Counted from the first letter of the stretch, positions 17,123-26,936 are shown. The stretch is 64,000 nucleotides of DNA from Paenarthrobacter aurescens (GCF_041549525.1 NZ_CP157456.1:992001-1056000); one strand, 5' to 3'. Numbers and translations: made by a program. Notes: generated by a model from the letters alone, not told the origin.

Positions 17123-19165
17123 CTACTCAGGCCTGTTGCCTGAGTGGCCCCCATGCACGAACGGTGATGACACACCCTGGTACTTCAGGAGCATCATCAT
17201 CCCTTCTGCCGCATGGTCCAGGTTGTGGCAGTGGTCCATCCAGATTCCAGGGTTGTCGGCGTGCAGCAGCAGTTCCCACACTTCGCCCGGCAGTACGTCC
17301 ACGGTGTCCAGGACGAGCGGTGAGCCGCTGGGGACTACGCCGTTCCTGCTCAGCACCTGCACATGGTGACCATGCGGGTGCATGGGATGCGGCTCGGAGG
17401 TACGGTTCACAACCGTCACTTTGACGGTGTCGCCCTCAGCTACCTCAATGGAGGGAACCAGGGGATACGCTGCCCCATTGACGGTGAAGGCGTAGCGGGG
17501 GATCCCATCAACAAAACGGAACTGCCGGTCCAGTACCATCACCTCTTCCCGGGTGATCGGTTCTTCCCCGGTTGCCGGACGGATCAGCTCTGAACCATCA
17601 CCATTGTCAACCGCGTGTTTGCCTTCCTCCAGGGGCTTGCCATACTCCAGGAGGTCGAGCACGGGTGTGGTGGTGAAAACACCTGCGCCCGGTTTCTCAG
17701 GGGTGAGGTCCTCAGAATCGCCGGCGGTCACTCCGGACGGAGCTATGACAACAACAGCCCCGGCCGCGGCGTCCGAACGCACGGCCACCGGCGATTCGGG
17801 CATAGTGAAGGCGACGTCCACCCTGCCGCCGGCACCAAGGCGGAGCAGTTTGCCGTCCACATCCTGCGGTTGGTTCACGTCTGTCCCATCAACCGCGGCG
17901 GCCTTGAACGTGGTGCCTTGGATCAGGTACCGCTGCTGAACCGAATCGGTGTTGATGAGCCGGACCCGCACGCTCGAGCCCGGAGTGGCCGTGTGCTTGG
18001 TGGCACGGTCTGAGGAGCCCAGCAACCCCAGACCGCTGAGATCGTGCCCCGCCACCACAATGTCCGTATCAGCACGGGGCGCTGTGGGGTGGTGCACGAC
18101 GAACGTGCCGTAGAGGCCCTTGCGGACTCCTTCGGCCGAGTCCTGGTGTGTGTGGTACCAATACGTTCCTGTCTGTGCCGCAGTGAACCTGTACGTCATG
18201 GACTCTCCGGGCATCACGGCATCCTGTGTAGCCCCGGCAACCCCGTCCATGGCGTTGGGGACGTCGTAGCCGTGCCAGTGGAGGGTAACGCCGGCCGCCA
18301 CATCCCGGTTGTTGAGCACAACTTCCATGACATCGCCCAGTTCAGCCTCCAAGGCAGGGCCCGGCAGGCTGCCATACGTCCAGGCCTGGGTGGTTTGCCC
18401 GGATGGCAACGTCAGCTGTTCAACCCGGGCCGTAAGTTCGTAGTGCCGGACCACGGCACCGGCGGAGGCATCGCCCACAAGGCTGGTCACCGGCGTCGGA
18501 TCCTGCACTTGGCTGCCGGCTCTGCCATGGTGACCGACGGCGGCAGCGATGGTGGCGCCGTCCGCCGAGCGGCTCCCAAGCCAGGCAAAGACTCCCGAGC
18601 CCAAAGCGGTACAGATCATCAGCCCGGCCACTGCGGCAGCCGCCGTCGGACGCCTCCGGCGTGTAAAGAGCGCAAGCCTGGCAATCAACACCGAGGCCGC
18701 CACCATGAACAGCACCACCACAAGGCTCCACAGTGACGGGAAAGGCCCCAGGACGAACGTCAATACCAGAGATGCCACCGCTGATGCGGAAGCTGCCACC
18801 AAGGCCAGGACCGCCCACTCGCGGGAACGTCTTGGATCCGCCTGCACAGATGTGGAGCCGGTGTTCCGCCTCCTCAGCAAGAACGGAACACCGGCCGTCG
18901 CGGCCCAAGCCGCGGGGATGGCGGTCAGAGGCACGTTGATGGTTATGCGTTCGCTGGCAAACCACCAACTGCCCGCCACCAAAGCGGGAAGCAAGGCGTA
19001 CCGTCCCACTGTCACTGCAACGGCTGCACCCACTAAAAGCAATGCAAGGTCAATACGGCGGGACCTGTCCCTGACAGACGCCGTCATCCACGCGGCGCCG
19101 ATCCAGGCTCCGGCTGACGCGAATGAGAACAGGAGGTCCAACGCCAGCAGCTGCGAAGTGTTCAC
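17123..19165 (-). CDS. Multicopper oxidase with an N-terminal multi-span membrane domain
   Basis: 680 residues. The first 200 hold about six membrane segments. The rest is an extracytoplasmic multicopper oxidase with all four copper-binding motifs: HWH (296-298), HTH (338-340), HPMHPHGHH (from 593) and HCHNLDHAAEGM (from 645), giving type 1, 2 and 3 copper. It could oxidise Cu(I), Mn(II), Fe(II) or phenolics at the outer membrane face; the substrate is not evident. GTG start, 12 bases after the DUF6220 gene, so they are co-transcribed. The end has a His/Gly-rich tail (FVHGGHSG). Confidence 0.92.
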   Translation of the reverse strand: MNTSQLLALDLLFSFASAGAWIGAAWMTASVRDRSRRIDLALLLVGAAVAVTVGRYALLPALVAGSWWFASERITINVPLTAIPAAWAATAGVPFLLRRRNTGSTSVQADPRRSREWAVLALVAASASAVASLVLTFVLGPFPSLWSLVVVLFMVAASVLIARLALFTRRRRPTAAAAVAGLMICTALGSGVFAWLGSRSADGATIAAAVGHHGRAGSQVQDPTPVTSLVGDASAGAVVRHYELTARVEQLTLPSGQTTQAWTYGSLPGPALEAELGDVMEVVLNNRDVAAGVTLHWHGYDVPNAMDGVAGATQDAVMPGESMTYRFTAAQTGTYWYHTHQDSAEGVRKGLYGTFVVHHPTAPRADTDIVVAGHDLSGLGLLGSSDRATKHTATPGSSVRVRLINTDSVQQRYLIQGTTFKAAAVDGTDVNQPQDVDGKLLRLGAGGRVDVAFTMPESPVAVRSDAAAGAVVVIAPSGVTAGDSEDLTPEKPGAGVFTTTPVLDLLEYGKPLEEGKHAVDNGDGSELIRPATGEEPITREEVMVLDRQFRFVDGIPRYAFTVNGAAYPLVPSIEVAEGDTVKVTVVNRTSEPHPMHPHGHHVQVLSRNGVVPSGSPLVLDTVDVLPGEVWELLLHADNPGIWMDHCHNLDHAAEGMMMLLKYQGVSSPFVHGGHSGNRPE

Positions 19166-19177
19166 AGCTGCAGGTGC

Positions 19178-19651
19178 TCAGGCTGTGCTGGGGGATGTGG
19201 AAGCATCCGAAGAGGCAGCCTTGGGCGGCAACGGTTGGGGGTTGAGGGCGGCCGCTTGGGCACGCTTGAACAACCAATAGGACATGAAAATCATCAGGGC
19301 GCCAACGATCGGATGGATGGCCACCACCCAGGAGCCCGCGGGCGTGATGAACTCCGGTGAGGAACCGGTCAACATACCGCCCACAATGAAGATGATCAGT
19401 TGAAGCCACGTCAGCAGGAAGATCCCTGCAGCAAGCCAGATGGTGCGGGAGCCCACCTTGGCAATGGCGGCTACGATCGCGGCCAGCAACGCTGAGTACC
19501 GCAGCACGTATTGGCCGTTGACGGCATGGTAGACACCGGCTTCACGCTGGGCTTCGATGGTGTTTTGGAAGTGGAAGTATCCGGCAAAAAACAACTGTGC
19601 GAGTGCTGACAGCAGGACAATCGCGGAAAGGACCAGGAGGGCTTTGCGCAT
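19178..19651 (-). CDS. DUF6220-like four-helix membrane protein
   Basis: 157 residues with four membrane segments: about 3-22, 46-64, 69-90 and 107-126. It contains FHFQNTIEAQREAGVYHAVNGQYVLRYSALL and an HPIVGALMIFMSYWL end, as in small haem-protein-like or DUF6220 membrane proteins; conserved His residues in the helices could bind a cofactor. ATG start with AGAGGATT upstream; a TTG seven codons earlier is less likely. It precedes the multicopper oxidase in an operon, which suggests an electron-transfer or assembly role, but this is inference. Upstream, 19652-19859 shows no gene. Confidence 0.75.
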   Translation of the reverse strand: MRKALLVLSAIVLLSALAQLFFAGYFHFQNTIEAQREAGVYHAVNGQYVLRYSALLAAIVAAIAKVGSRTIWLAAGIFLLTWLQLIIFIVGGMLTGSSPEFITPAGSWVVAIHPIVGALMIFMSYWLFKRAQAAALNPQPLPPKAASSDASTSPSTA

Positions 19652-19859
19652 GGGGAATCCTCTGGTAATCAATTCACAGATTCTTCAAGGCCTTCGAACC
19701 GTCGGCTCCCTGGCTGCGGGCTTCCCCCACCGCCGACGGCTGGCCGCCAGGCTGCCTGGACCAGGGGCAACCCTTAAGGGCGGAGAGCTTCACTAGGAAT
19801 CGTAAAGTTGCTGGAGATCAATAGCAAGAGCCCTGGGAAACATTGTGGGGGCCGGGCGC

Positions 19860-21518
19860 CTACTGCTCCTGCCCTACGTCCTTGCCTACGTCTTTGGCGT
19901 CCATGATCCTGTACGCATAGCCCTGCTCGGCCAAAAACCTCTGGCGTTTCGCCGCGAAATCCTGGTCCAGAGTGTCCCTGGCCACCAAGGAGTAGAACCG
20001 GGCCGCCCGGCCGTCCTGTTTGGGCCGGAGAAGGCGTCCCAAACGTTGTGCCTCTTCCTGCCGTGAGCCGAAAGACCCTGAGACTTGAATGGCAACCGAG
20101 GCTTCGGGGAGGTCAATGGAGAAGTTGGCCACCTTGGACACCACCAGGGTGTGAATTTCACCCTTGCGGAAGGCATCGAAGAGTTTCTGCCGGACCTTGA
20201 CGCTGGTTTCACCCTTGATCAGTGGAGCATCCAACCGCTCGGCAATCTCATCCAGCTGGTCTATGTACTGGCCGATCACCAACAGCTGCTCACCCTTGTG
20301 GACTGCCACGAGCTCTTCCACCAGGGCGGTTTTGGTCTCCGAGGTGGCACAGAGGCGGTATTTGTCCGCGTCATCTGCCATGGCGTAAGCCACCCGTTCA
20401 TCCCGCGGGAGGTCCACACGGACTTCAACGCAGTCGGCAGGGGCAATGTAACCCTGTGCCTCGATGTCCTTCCACGGTGCGTCATACCGCTTGGGCCCGA
20501 TCAGGCTGAACACCTCACCTTCACGTCCGTCTTCCCGCACCAGTGTTGCCGTAAGGCCCAGCCGACGCCGGGCCTGGAGGTCAGCGGTCATCCGGAAAAT
20601 CGGGGCAGGCAGCAAATGGACTTCGTCGTAAATGATCAGGCCCCAGTCGTGCCCGTCAACCAGTTCCAGGTGCGGGTAGAGCCCCCCGCGCTTGGTGGTG
20701 AGCACCTGGTACGTGGCGATGGTGACGGGCCGGACCTCTTTGACGGCGCCGGAGTACTCGCCAATCTCGTCTTCGGTCAACGAAGTCCGCTTGAGCAGCT
20801 CATCTTTCCATTGCCGGGCAGAGACGGTGTTGGTCACCAGGATGAGCGTGGTGGTGGAGGACGTGGCCATGGCGGCGGCGCCCACCAGCGTCTTTCCCGC
20901 ACCGCAGGGAAGCACGACGACGCCGCTGCCGCCGGCCCAGAAGTTCTCCGTGGCCAGCTTCTGGTACGGGCGCAGTTGCCAGCCGCTTTCGTCCAGCATG
21001 ATGAGGTGAGGTTGACCGTCCACGTACCCGGCAAGGTCCTCCGCGGGCCACCCCAGTTTCAGAAGCAACTGCTTGAGCTGACCGCGCTGTGAGGAGTGCA
21101 CCACCACGGTTTCGCCATCGATCCGCGGGCCCAGGAGCGGAGCGATCTTCTTGGCGCGGATGACTTCCTCCAGTACGGGGTAGTCATCGGTCCGCATCAC
21201 CAGTCCGTGCTGCGCGTCCTTCTCAAGCCGCAGCCGGCCGTAGCGGGACATGGTCTCTTCGATGTCGATCAACAGGGCATGGGGGACCGGGAAGCGGGAG
21301 TACTTCAAGAGGGTGTCCAGCACCTGTTCGGCATCCAGCCCTGCAGCCCGGGCGTTCCAGAGGCCCAGCGGCGTCAGCCTGTAGCTGTGCATGTGCTCCG
21401 GGGCGCGCTCCAGCTCGGCGAAGGCGGCAATTGCGTGCCGGGCCTCGGTTGCCAGCTCGTGGTCCACTTCCAGGAGGATGGTCTTGTCACTTTGTACGAT
21501 CAGCGGACCATCGGTCAC
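19860..21518 (-). CDS. DNA repair helicase, XPB/Rad25 family
   Basis: 552-residue superfamily 2 DNA helicase. The N-terminal damage-recognition-like domain is followed by Walker A LPCGAGKT (about residues 203-210), the DEAH-type box DEVH (IIYDEVHLLP), motif III LTATLVREDG and the C-terminal helicase domain with motif VI QRLGRLLRPK. These match bacterial XPB, as in Mycobacterium. GTG start with AAAAGGA upstream. The gene starts 13 bases after a helicase-C-like gene ends, and the two are probably one functional unit in nucleotide excision repair or transcription-coupled work. Confidence 0.93.
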   Translation of the reverse strand: MTDGPLIVQSDKTILLEVDHELATEARHAIAAFAELERAPEHMHSYRLTPLGLWNARAAGLDAEQVLDTLLKYSRFPVPHALLIDIEETMSRYGRLRLEKDAQHGLVMRTDDYPVLEEVIRAKKIAPLLGPRIDGETVVVHSSQRGQLKQLLLKLGWPAEDLAGYVDGQPHLIMLDESGWQLRPYQKLATENFWAGGSGVVVLPCGAGKTLVGAAAMATSSTTTLILVTNTVSARQWKDELLKRTSLTEDEIGEYSGAVKEVRPVTIATYQVLTTKRGGLYPHLELVDGHDWGLIIYDEVHLLPAPIFRMTADLQARRRLGLTATLVREDGREGEVFSLIGPKRYDAPWKDIEAQGYIAPADCVEVRVDLPRDERVAYAMADDADKYRLCATSETKTALVEELVAVHKGEQLLVIGQYIDQLDEIAERLDAPLIKGETSVKVRQKLFDAFRKGEIHTLVVSKVANFSIDLPEASVAIQVSGSFGSRQEEAQRLGRLLRPKQDGRAARFYSLVARDTLDQDFAAKRQRFLAEQGYAYRIMDAKDVGKDVGQEQ

Positions 21519-21531
21519 TGTTGAGTCCTTT

Positions 21532-23997
21532 TCACGAGCGCAGTTCTCCTGCGGGTTCCACATCTATGATCCGGTGGATGGACAAGACGCGTTCGGTGTC
21601 CTTGGCGGGATCGAACACCCTGACACGCCCACCGGAGACGGATACAGGAACAACGGTTTCAGTGTTGGCATTCCCCAGGTTGTCCACCACGTTCATGGTG
21701 ACCGCCTGTTTGAGCCTGATGGCCGTTTGCAAAGTTTCCAGACCGAGCTGGGTGGACGCCTCGCCAGTGGTCCCGGCCGGGACGGCGCGGTGCTGGCGCA
21801 GGACCGAAAGCTGTGCCTCGACGTCGTCCTCCGGCGGAGCCGTCCGGGGCGCCGTGTAAACCGGGCGCGCACTGCCGGCCACCGCCGTGGTCCGCTTGAA
21901 GCGCACGACGGCGGTCTCAGCCTCCTGCACTGCCGGTGAAAGTCCCAGCTCGCGAAGGACACGCGCAGTTTCGCGCGGACTGGCCGAAGACGTCAGGACA
22001 GTGGGTGCAATACGCACCAGGCTCAAGGCAGACGTGCGGGCCTCGCGGAGGAGATCGGTGATGGCAGTTTCGTCATCACTCTGGATGAAGCTGGCACTCG
22101 TGCCGATTCGAAGACGCCCATGCCGGGACGCAGTGTCCTGGACCAGGTACTCCAAGGGCTGCGGCACGTCCGTGGCCGAATGCTCACGGAGGAACGCCAA
22201 CAGCGCTTCCGCATCCTGTCCGGCGTCGAGCGCCCTCCGGATGGAGGTGGCCGAGAACCGGTAGATCGACGCCGGACCCTGGCCCTCGGCGTCGGCCATC
22301 AACAACAGCGTCTCGCTCAGTTCCGGGGCGAGGTACCCGGGCGCCACAGCCGTGAGATCGGCCTGAAGGAGGATATGGTTCACGGCAGCAGGCAAGTGCT
22401 CACCCAGAATGTCCATGGCCTTCTCCGGCTGGCCGTCAGCCATGGCAGAACCCAACTGCGTCAACGCTCCGGATCCCATCAAACCCAGGAGCGTGGCTTC
22501 TTCAAGGATGCCGCGGACCAGGGAACTGAACCGGCGGGACATCCGCGGCTGAGCCCACTCGGCCCGTTGCAGTACGGCTCGGGCATCCAAAACGGGCGCT
22601 TTGCCATCCGGGGCGGCAGCCTCGGCCGTCAGCTCATTCAGGATTTCCAGGACCCGACGCCGGACCACGGGGGCGTCTGGCCGTTGCGCTTCAGCGGACA
22701 AAGCGTTGATGGTGGTCCCGGCCGCCCCCTGATGGGCTGCCGAGGACGACGGACCGGTGAGGGGCTGTCCCACCAAGGAAGGCGCACGCTCACTTGCCAA
22801 CCAGGCATTGACAAGCCACAGCCACTGTTCCTGCCGGGGCAGGTTGAGCCACTCCAATGACGGCGGCTGAACCCAGGTGGAACTGTCCACGTCAAGGCGG
22901 AGCAGCCCGGCCATGGCGCACAACTCAAGGAGCACGGCTGTCTCGTGGACGCCCAAACGAATGGATTCGGCCAAACGCCGAAGCTCGCGGACCCCCACAC
23001 CGCCACTCCGGAGCGTAGCCAAGGGCTGTTCCCGGACTGCGAACAGCAGCTCCGCGGCCAGCCGCAGGATCTCGGCAATAGCTCCCATGGCGGCGTTGCG
23101 ACGCAAGGCAGCACTGGTATGGCCGAGCTCTGGAACAGGCGGGGTAAGGGTGAAATCATCCACGATCGCACCCCCGCGCAGGGCAAGGCCCACGCTGTGG
23201 GGCAGCTCCACATGGCCGGCGTCCAAGGGGACCAGCAAACCGCGGGCCAACAGCCAATCGATAGGCCCGACGTCATGACTTTCGTGGGTGACCGACGCCC
23301 GGCGTTGTGCTTGAGGTACTGCGCCCATGGCCCAGCTGCCGAACTTGTCCAATAAGCCCACGGTACGTTCCGGTGCGGCGGCAAGGATGGCGCGAAGATT
23401 CTCCGGTGTGGAGGTCCAGCGTTGGAGAGCCAGTGCAGCATCCATCGGTGTGCTCGCAGCATGGATATCGGCCCCGCTCTGACGAAGCTCAGCCACCAAC
23501 TGCACCACCCGCTGGGCAAAGGCCGGTTGAAGCCGGACAAGCTCGGTATAGCTCCGGCCCAGGCCCGCCGGGTAGATCCCGATCACATCCTTGAGGCTGC
23601 CCACCGGAAGGTAAAAACGCTGACGGGAGGAGGTTGCCGGCGATCCCGCAGGCGGATCAGCCCTGTGAACCAGCGCCAGTTCCTGCAATTTGGCGAGGAT
23701 GGGATCCAGCGCAGAAAGGGTGGATCCGGCAATGACCTTCTTCAGCCCGGCCGCGGAAACACTGTGGCCGGTATCTGCATTGGTGCACAAGTGCAGCGTT
23801 TCCAGAACCTGCATCTCCGGCTTGTTCAACCGTTCCAAGGCCCGTTGAACACTGACCCGGGCGCTCGCCCTGGCAGCCAGGGCCGGGAAGTCCGGTGCCA
23901 TGGGGGAAATCAAGTCCGGCCGCGCGGCAAACAAGGCCCGCAGCGAATCATCGCTGCGCGCTTCGAGTTCCTTGCTGAGCGCGCGTATAAGGGACAT
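21532..23997 (-). CDS. Helicase-associated (XPB/Ssl2-like C-terminal domain) protein
   Basis: 821 residues, soluble, with Leu/Ala-rich helices and several winged-helix-like segments. The C-terminal third (LEYLVQDTASRHGRLRIGTSASFIQSDDE and onwards) matches the helicase_C_3 domain often annotated as XPB/Ssl2-like C-terminal. No Walker motifs, so it is not itself a helicase. Directly upstream of the XPB gene on the same strand, as is common in actinobacteria; likely a partner or regulator. I chose the ATG at 23997; a TTG one codon earlier is also open. Confidence 0.85.
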   Translation of the reverse strand: MSLIRALSKELEARSDDSLRALFAARPDLISPMAPDFPALAARASARVSVQRALERLNKPEMQVLETLHLCTNADTGHSVSAAGLKKVIAGSTLSALDPILAKLQELALVHRADPPAGSPATSSRQRFYLPVGSLKDVIGIYPAGLGRSYTELVRLQPAFAQRVVQLVAELRQSGADIHAASTPMDAALALQRWTSTPENLRAILAAAPERTVGLLDKFGSWAMGAVPQAQRRASVTHESHDVGPIDWLLARGLLVPLDAGHVELPHSVGLALRGGAIVDDFTLTPPVPELGHTSAALRRNAAMGAIAEILRLAAELLFAVREQPLATLRSGGVGVRELRRLAESIRLGVHETAVLLELCAMAGLLRLDVDSSTWVQPPSLEWLNLPRQEQWLWLVNAWLASERAPSLVGQPLTGPSSSAAHQGAAGTTINALSAEAQRPDAPVVRRRVLEILNELTAEAAAPDGKAPVLDARAVLQRAEWAQPRMSRRFSSLVRGILEEATLLGLMGSGALTQLGSAMADGQPEKAMDILGEHLPAAVNHILLQADLTAVAPGYLAPELSETLLLMADAEGQGPASIYRFSATSIRRALDAGQDAEALLAFLREHSATDVPQPLEYLVQDTASRHGRLRIGTSASFIQSDDETAITDLLREARTSALSLVRIAPTVLTSSASPRETARVLRELGLSPAVQEAETAVVRFKRTTAVAGSARPVYTAPRTAPPEDDVEAQLSVLRQHRAVPAGTTGEASTQLGLETLQTAIRLKQAVTMNVVDNLGNANTETVVPVSVSGGRVRVFDPAKDTERVLSIHRIIDVEPAGELRS

Positions 23998-24074
23998 CAA
24001 TCCAACGTTACCGCCCCGCGCCCAATGGTGCCTGTCCGAGGGGCCGCAGCTTAGGCCGCAGCTTAGGCCGCAGG

Positions 24075-24290
24075 TTATTGCCGACGACGCTGGCGGACGG
24101 AATCAAGGACCAGGAAGATGGCGAGCATAAAAGCTACCGGCAGTCCGTAGAGGGCGGTCCACGTCACCCATACCGGGGGAACGTCACCGTTGAAAGCAAC
24201 CGCCATGACCGTGCCAACGGCAGCCAGGGATACCACTGCAATGACGGCGGCGATGATCATGAGGGGGCGGCGGTAACCCGGGGAAGTCAT
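24075..24290 (-). CDS. Small two-span membrane protein
   Basis: 71 residues with two membrane segments (about 10-32 and 42-62) and a basic tail (DSVRQRRRQ). No named family recognised. It starts with MTSPGYRRPLMIIAAVIAV; no good ribosome binding site is seen. It is upstream of the helicase-associated gene on the same strand, with a short doubled GGCCGCAGCTTA sequence (24045-24072) between them. Confidence 0.6.
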   Translation of the reverse strand: MTSPGYRRPLMIIAAVIAVVSLAAVGTVMAVAFNGDVPPVWVTWTALYGLPVAFMLAIFLVLDSVRQRRRQ

Positions 24291-24527
24291 GGGCACAACG
24301 CTAGCAGCAGCCCGCAGCGGGGACCCACGTCCGCAACATTGCTGCGCCTCCTGCGCACTTTGGCTGCTGCATGATCGCGGCAAAGCGGGAATAGGGGGTC
24401 CGGCAGGATAACCTTGAAGGAACAGACCAACACGGACAGGGCTGTCACCCTCGATCCCGCAGATCCCTGCGGATGCGGTGAGCGGCCCGACGTGTCTCCC
24501 AAAGCAAGAACGAAGAAGGTTGATTAC

Positions 24528-24911
24528 GTGCCTACCGGCAAGGTCAAGTGGTATGACAAGGAAAAAGGCTTCGGATTCCTCGCAGCTGAGGACGGCCAGG
24601 AAGTATTCCTGCCCAAGACGTCCCTGCCTGCAGGCGTAACGGAGCTCAAAGCCGGAACCCGCGTTGAGTTCGGCGTGGCAGACGGCCGCCGTGGTGCGCA
24701 GGCGCTGGGACTGCGTGTCCTGGAAAAGACGCCCTCCATTGCCAAAGCCAAGCGCATGAACGCCAGGGACCTCGCACCCATGGTGCAGGACCTGGTGACA
24801 GTGCTGGACAACCTCTCCGGCTCCCTGTCTTCAGGAAAGTACCCTGACGGCAACAAGGCCAAGGCCATCAGCCTGGCACTGCGCAAGGTTGCCGACGAGC
24901 TGGAAGCTTAG
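24528..24911 (+). CDS. Cold-shock domain protein with C-terminal extension
   Basis: 127 residues. The N-terminal 66 are a cold-shock barrel (VPTGKVKWYDKEKGFGFLAAEDGQ; RNP1 KGFGFL, RNP2 EVFLPK), and the remaining 60 form a helical extension (RMNARDLAPMVQDLVTVLDNL) found in an actinobacterial subfamily. RNP2 lacks the aromatic residues of CspA, so RNA contacts may differ. GTG start with GAAGAAGG eight bases upstream. It is followed closely by the DUF3027 gene, a conserved pairing. Confidence 0.9.
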   Translation: MPTGKVKWYDKEKGFGFLAAEDGQEVFLPKTSLPAGVTELKAGTRVEFGVADGRRGAQALGLRVLEKTPSIAKAKRMNARDLAPMVQDLVTVLDNLSGSLSSGKYPDGNKAKAISLALRKVADELEA

Positions 24912-24919
24912 GACCGGCC

Positions 24920-25504
24920 ATGACCTCGGAATCCGCACAGGACACCAAGGCCGCCCCTGAAGCTGCCCAGGCTCCTGGAAACGGGGACGCCCCCGCGCGG
25001 AAGACCGGCGCGGCCAAACCCCGCACAGGTTTACCCGTGTGGCGCACCGGCAAGCCGGACGCGTTCCTGGCTGCCGCCGTCGATACCGCGCGTGCGGCAG
25101 TGGAAGGCATAGCCAATCCCGGTGAAGTGGGCGCGCATCTTGGCGCCAAGTCGGAGGGCGACCGCGTGGTCACGCACCTGTTCGAGTCCCGGCTCGCCGG
25201 TTACGGCGGCTGGCAGTGGTACGCCGTGGTGACCCGTAACTCGCGCTCCAAGATCGTGACGGTGAGCGAGCTTGGTTTGCTTCCCTCCGAGGACTCCATC
25301 CTGGCTCCGGAATGGGTGCCGTGGGCGAAGCGTGTTCGTCCCGAGGATGAGACTCCCTTGGTGGAAGAGAGCGTTGAGGACGTTTCAGAAGAGTCGGTGC
25401 AGGCTGCTGAAGACGAGGCCACTGACTCGGCCGTGGACGCCGGGGATGCTGAAGACCTGGACGAGACCGATGACTCCGAAGCCGACGAATCCGGGGCTGA
25501 ATAA
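24920..25504 (+). CDS. DUF3027 domain protein
   Basis: 194 residues. The central region, with VGAHLGAKSEGDRVVTHLFESRLAGYGGWQWYAVV and LLPSEDSILAPEWVPWAKRV, is the actinobacterial DUF3027 signature. Both ends are low complexity; the C-terminus is strongly acidic (many Glu and Asp). Cytoplasmic, function unknown. It starts eight bases after the cold-shock-domain gene and is probably in one operon with it. Confidence 0.87.
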   Translation: MTSESAQDTKAAPEAAQAPGNGDAPARKTGAAKPRTGLPVWRTGKPDAFLAAAVDTARAAVEGIANPGEVGAHLGAKSEGDRVVTHLFESRLAGYGGWQWYAVVTRNSRSKIVTVSELGLLPSEDSILAPEWVPWAKRVRPEDETPLVEESVEDVSEESVQAAEDEATDSAVDAGDAEDLDETDDSEADESGAE

Positions 25505-25547
25505 GCATTGCGGATACCCGGGGTGACCACAGTGGAGGCGGACGCTG

Positions 25548-26858
25548 ATGTCCACCTTTAGGTCACTGGGAATCCTCAATTACCGCATCTGGTTCTTCGG
25601 TGCCCTGATCTCCAACATCGGCACCTGGATGCAGCGGACAGCGCAGGACTGGCTGGTTTTTGACCACCTGACCGCCCATGACGCCGGCGCCATGGGCATT
25701 ACATTGGCCCTCCAACTCGGTCCGCAGCTGTTCCTTGCTCCATGGGCCGGGCTGCTGGCTGACCGTTACAGCCGGCGGAAGCTCCTGCTCCTCACTTTGG
25801 TAGCCATGGCCCTGCTGAGCACGGGGCTGGGCGTCCTGGTGCTGCTGGGCATTGCCGAACTCTGGCATGTTTACCTCTTTGCCTTGATGCTCGGAATCGT
25901 CACCGCCGTGGATGCTCCCGTCCGGCAGACCTTCGTCTCCGAGCTCGTCACCGACGACTACCTGCCCAACGCTGTAGCCCTCAACAGCGCCTCCTTCAAT
26001 GTGGCCCGGATGATCGGCCCCGCCGTCTCCGGTGTTTTGACGGTGGTTGTAGGGCCCGGTTGGGTGTTCCTCATCAACACCCTGTCCTTCGTAGCCATGC
26101 TGTGGGCGTTGAAACTCATTCCGGCCTCCTCACTGCGCGTCCAACCCAGGGCAGCCGCCGGCAAGGGCCGCATCCGCGAAGGCGTGCGGTACGTCAGGAA
26201 CAGGCCCGATATCCAGGTGGTCCTGGCAGCGATCTTCATAGTGGGGACGTTCGGGCTCAACTTCCCCTTGTTCATCGCCGCAATGGTGGGAACCCAATTC
26301 GGCATGGACGCCGGCGCGTTCGGCGCTTTGAACTCTGTCATGGCCATCGGCTCAGTTACTGGTGCGTTGTTGGCTGCCAGGCGGGGAAGGCCGCGGCTCA
26401 GGCTGATTTTCGGGGCCGCCGGGGGCTTCGGCATTGCCAGCGCGCTGGCCGCCATGGCACCCAACGCCGTGCTTTTCGGGCTGGCGCTCATCCCTTGCGG
26501 GCTCTTCGCCCTGACCCTGATCACCAGCGCCAACGGCTATGTCCAATCCACCACGGAGGCCGTCATGCGCGGGAGGGTCATGTCCCTCTACATGGCCATC
26601 TTCATGGGCGGCACCCCCATTGGTGCACCTTTGGTGGGCTGGGTGGCCAACGTTGGTGGCCCGCGCTGGGCCGTTGGCGTGGCGGCGATTGCCGGCGTCA
26701 GCACCGCCGTCGTGGGGTTGCTCTGGATTATCCGCGCGAAGCAGCTGCGGCTGCGTTTTGACCGCCGGGCCCGCGGGCTGAAGCATTTCCGGGTGGAATC
26801 GCTGCTTTCGCCTCCGGACACTGACGACGACGACGGCGCACGCCGGCAGGGAGCGTAA
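25548..26858 (+). CDS. MFS transporter
   Basis: 436-residue major facilitator with about 12 membrane segments. FGALISNIGTWMQRTAQDWLV near the start and GLLADRYSRRKLLL (the loop 2-3 motif A) are typical of the enterobactin-exporter-like (EntS/MFS_3) branch of drug and metabolite exporters. The substrate cannot be told. RBS GGAGGCGG upstream of the ATG. It lies 43 bases after DUF3027 and converges with serC. Confidence 0.88.
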   Translation: MSTFRSLGILNYRIWFFGALISNIGTWMQRTAQDWLVFDHLTAHDAGAMGITLALQLGPQLFLAPWAGLLADRYSRRKLLLLTLVAMALLSTGLGVLVLLGIAELWHVYLFALMLGIVTAVDAPVRQTFVSELVTDDYLPNAVALNSASFNVARMIGPAVSGVLTVVVGPGWVFLINTLSFVAMLWALKLIPASSLRVQPRAAAGKGRIREGVRYVRNRPDIQVVLAAIFIVGTFGLNFPLFIAAMVGTQFGMDAGAFGALNSVMAIGSVTGALLAARRGRPRLRLIFGAAGGFGIASALAAMAPNAVLFGLALIPCGLFALTLITSANGYVQSTTEAVMRGRVMSLYMAIFMGGTPIGAPLVGWVANVGGPRWAVGVAAIAGVSTAVVGLLWIIRAKQLRLRFDRRARGLKHFRVESLLSPPDTDDDDGARRQGA

Positions 26859-26887
26859 CCCGCCTCAAGCGGCGGTGGCTTAAACAG

Positions 26888-26920
26888 CGGCGCCGTCCGG
26901 GATGTCCCCGAACGGCGCCG
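26888..26920. terminator. Hairpin between convergent MFS and serC genes
   Basis: CGGCGCCGT (26888-26896) pairs with ACGGCGCCG (26912-26920), with an inner GGG/CCC stem. No long T tract on either side, so it may be a partly efficient bidirectional terminator. Confidence 0.6.
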
Positions 26921-26936
26921 ACGTCACTCTGCGGTG

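Noticed and set aside
24414..24527. N-terminal extension of the second cold-shock protein
   Set aside because: The frame is open upstream, but the GTG at 24528 has a strong ribosome binding site and gives the usual N-terminus.
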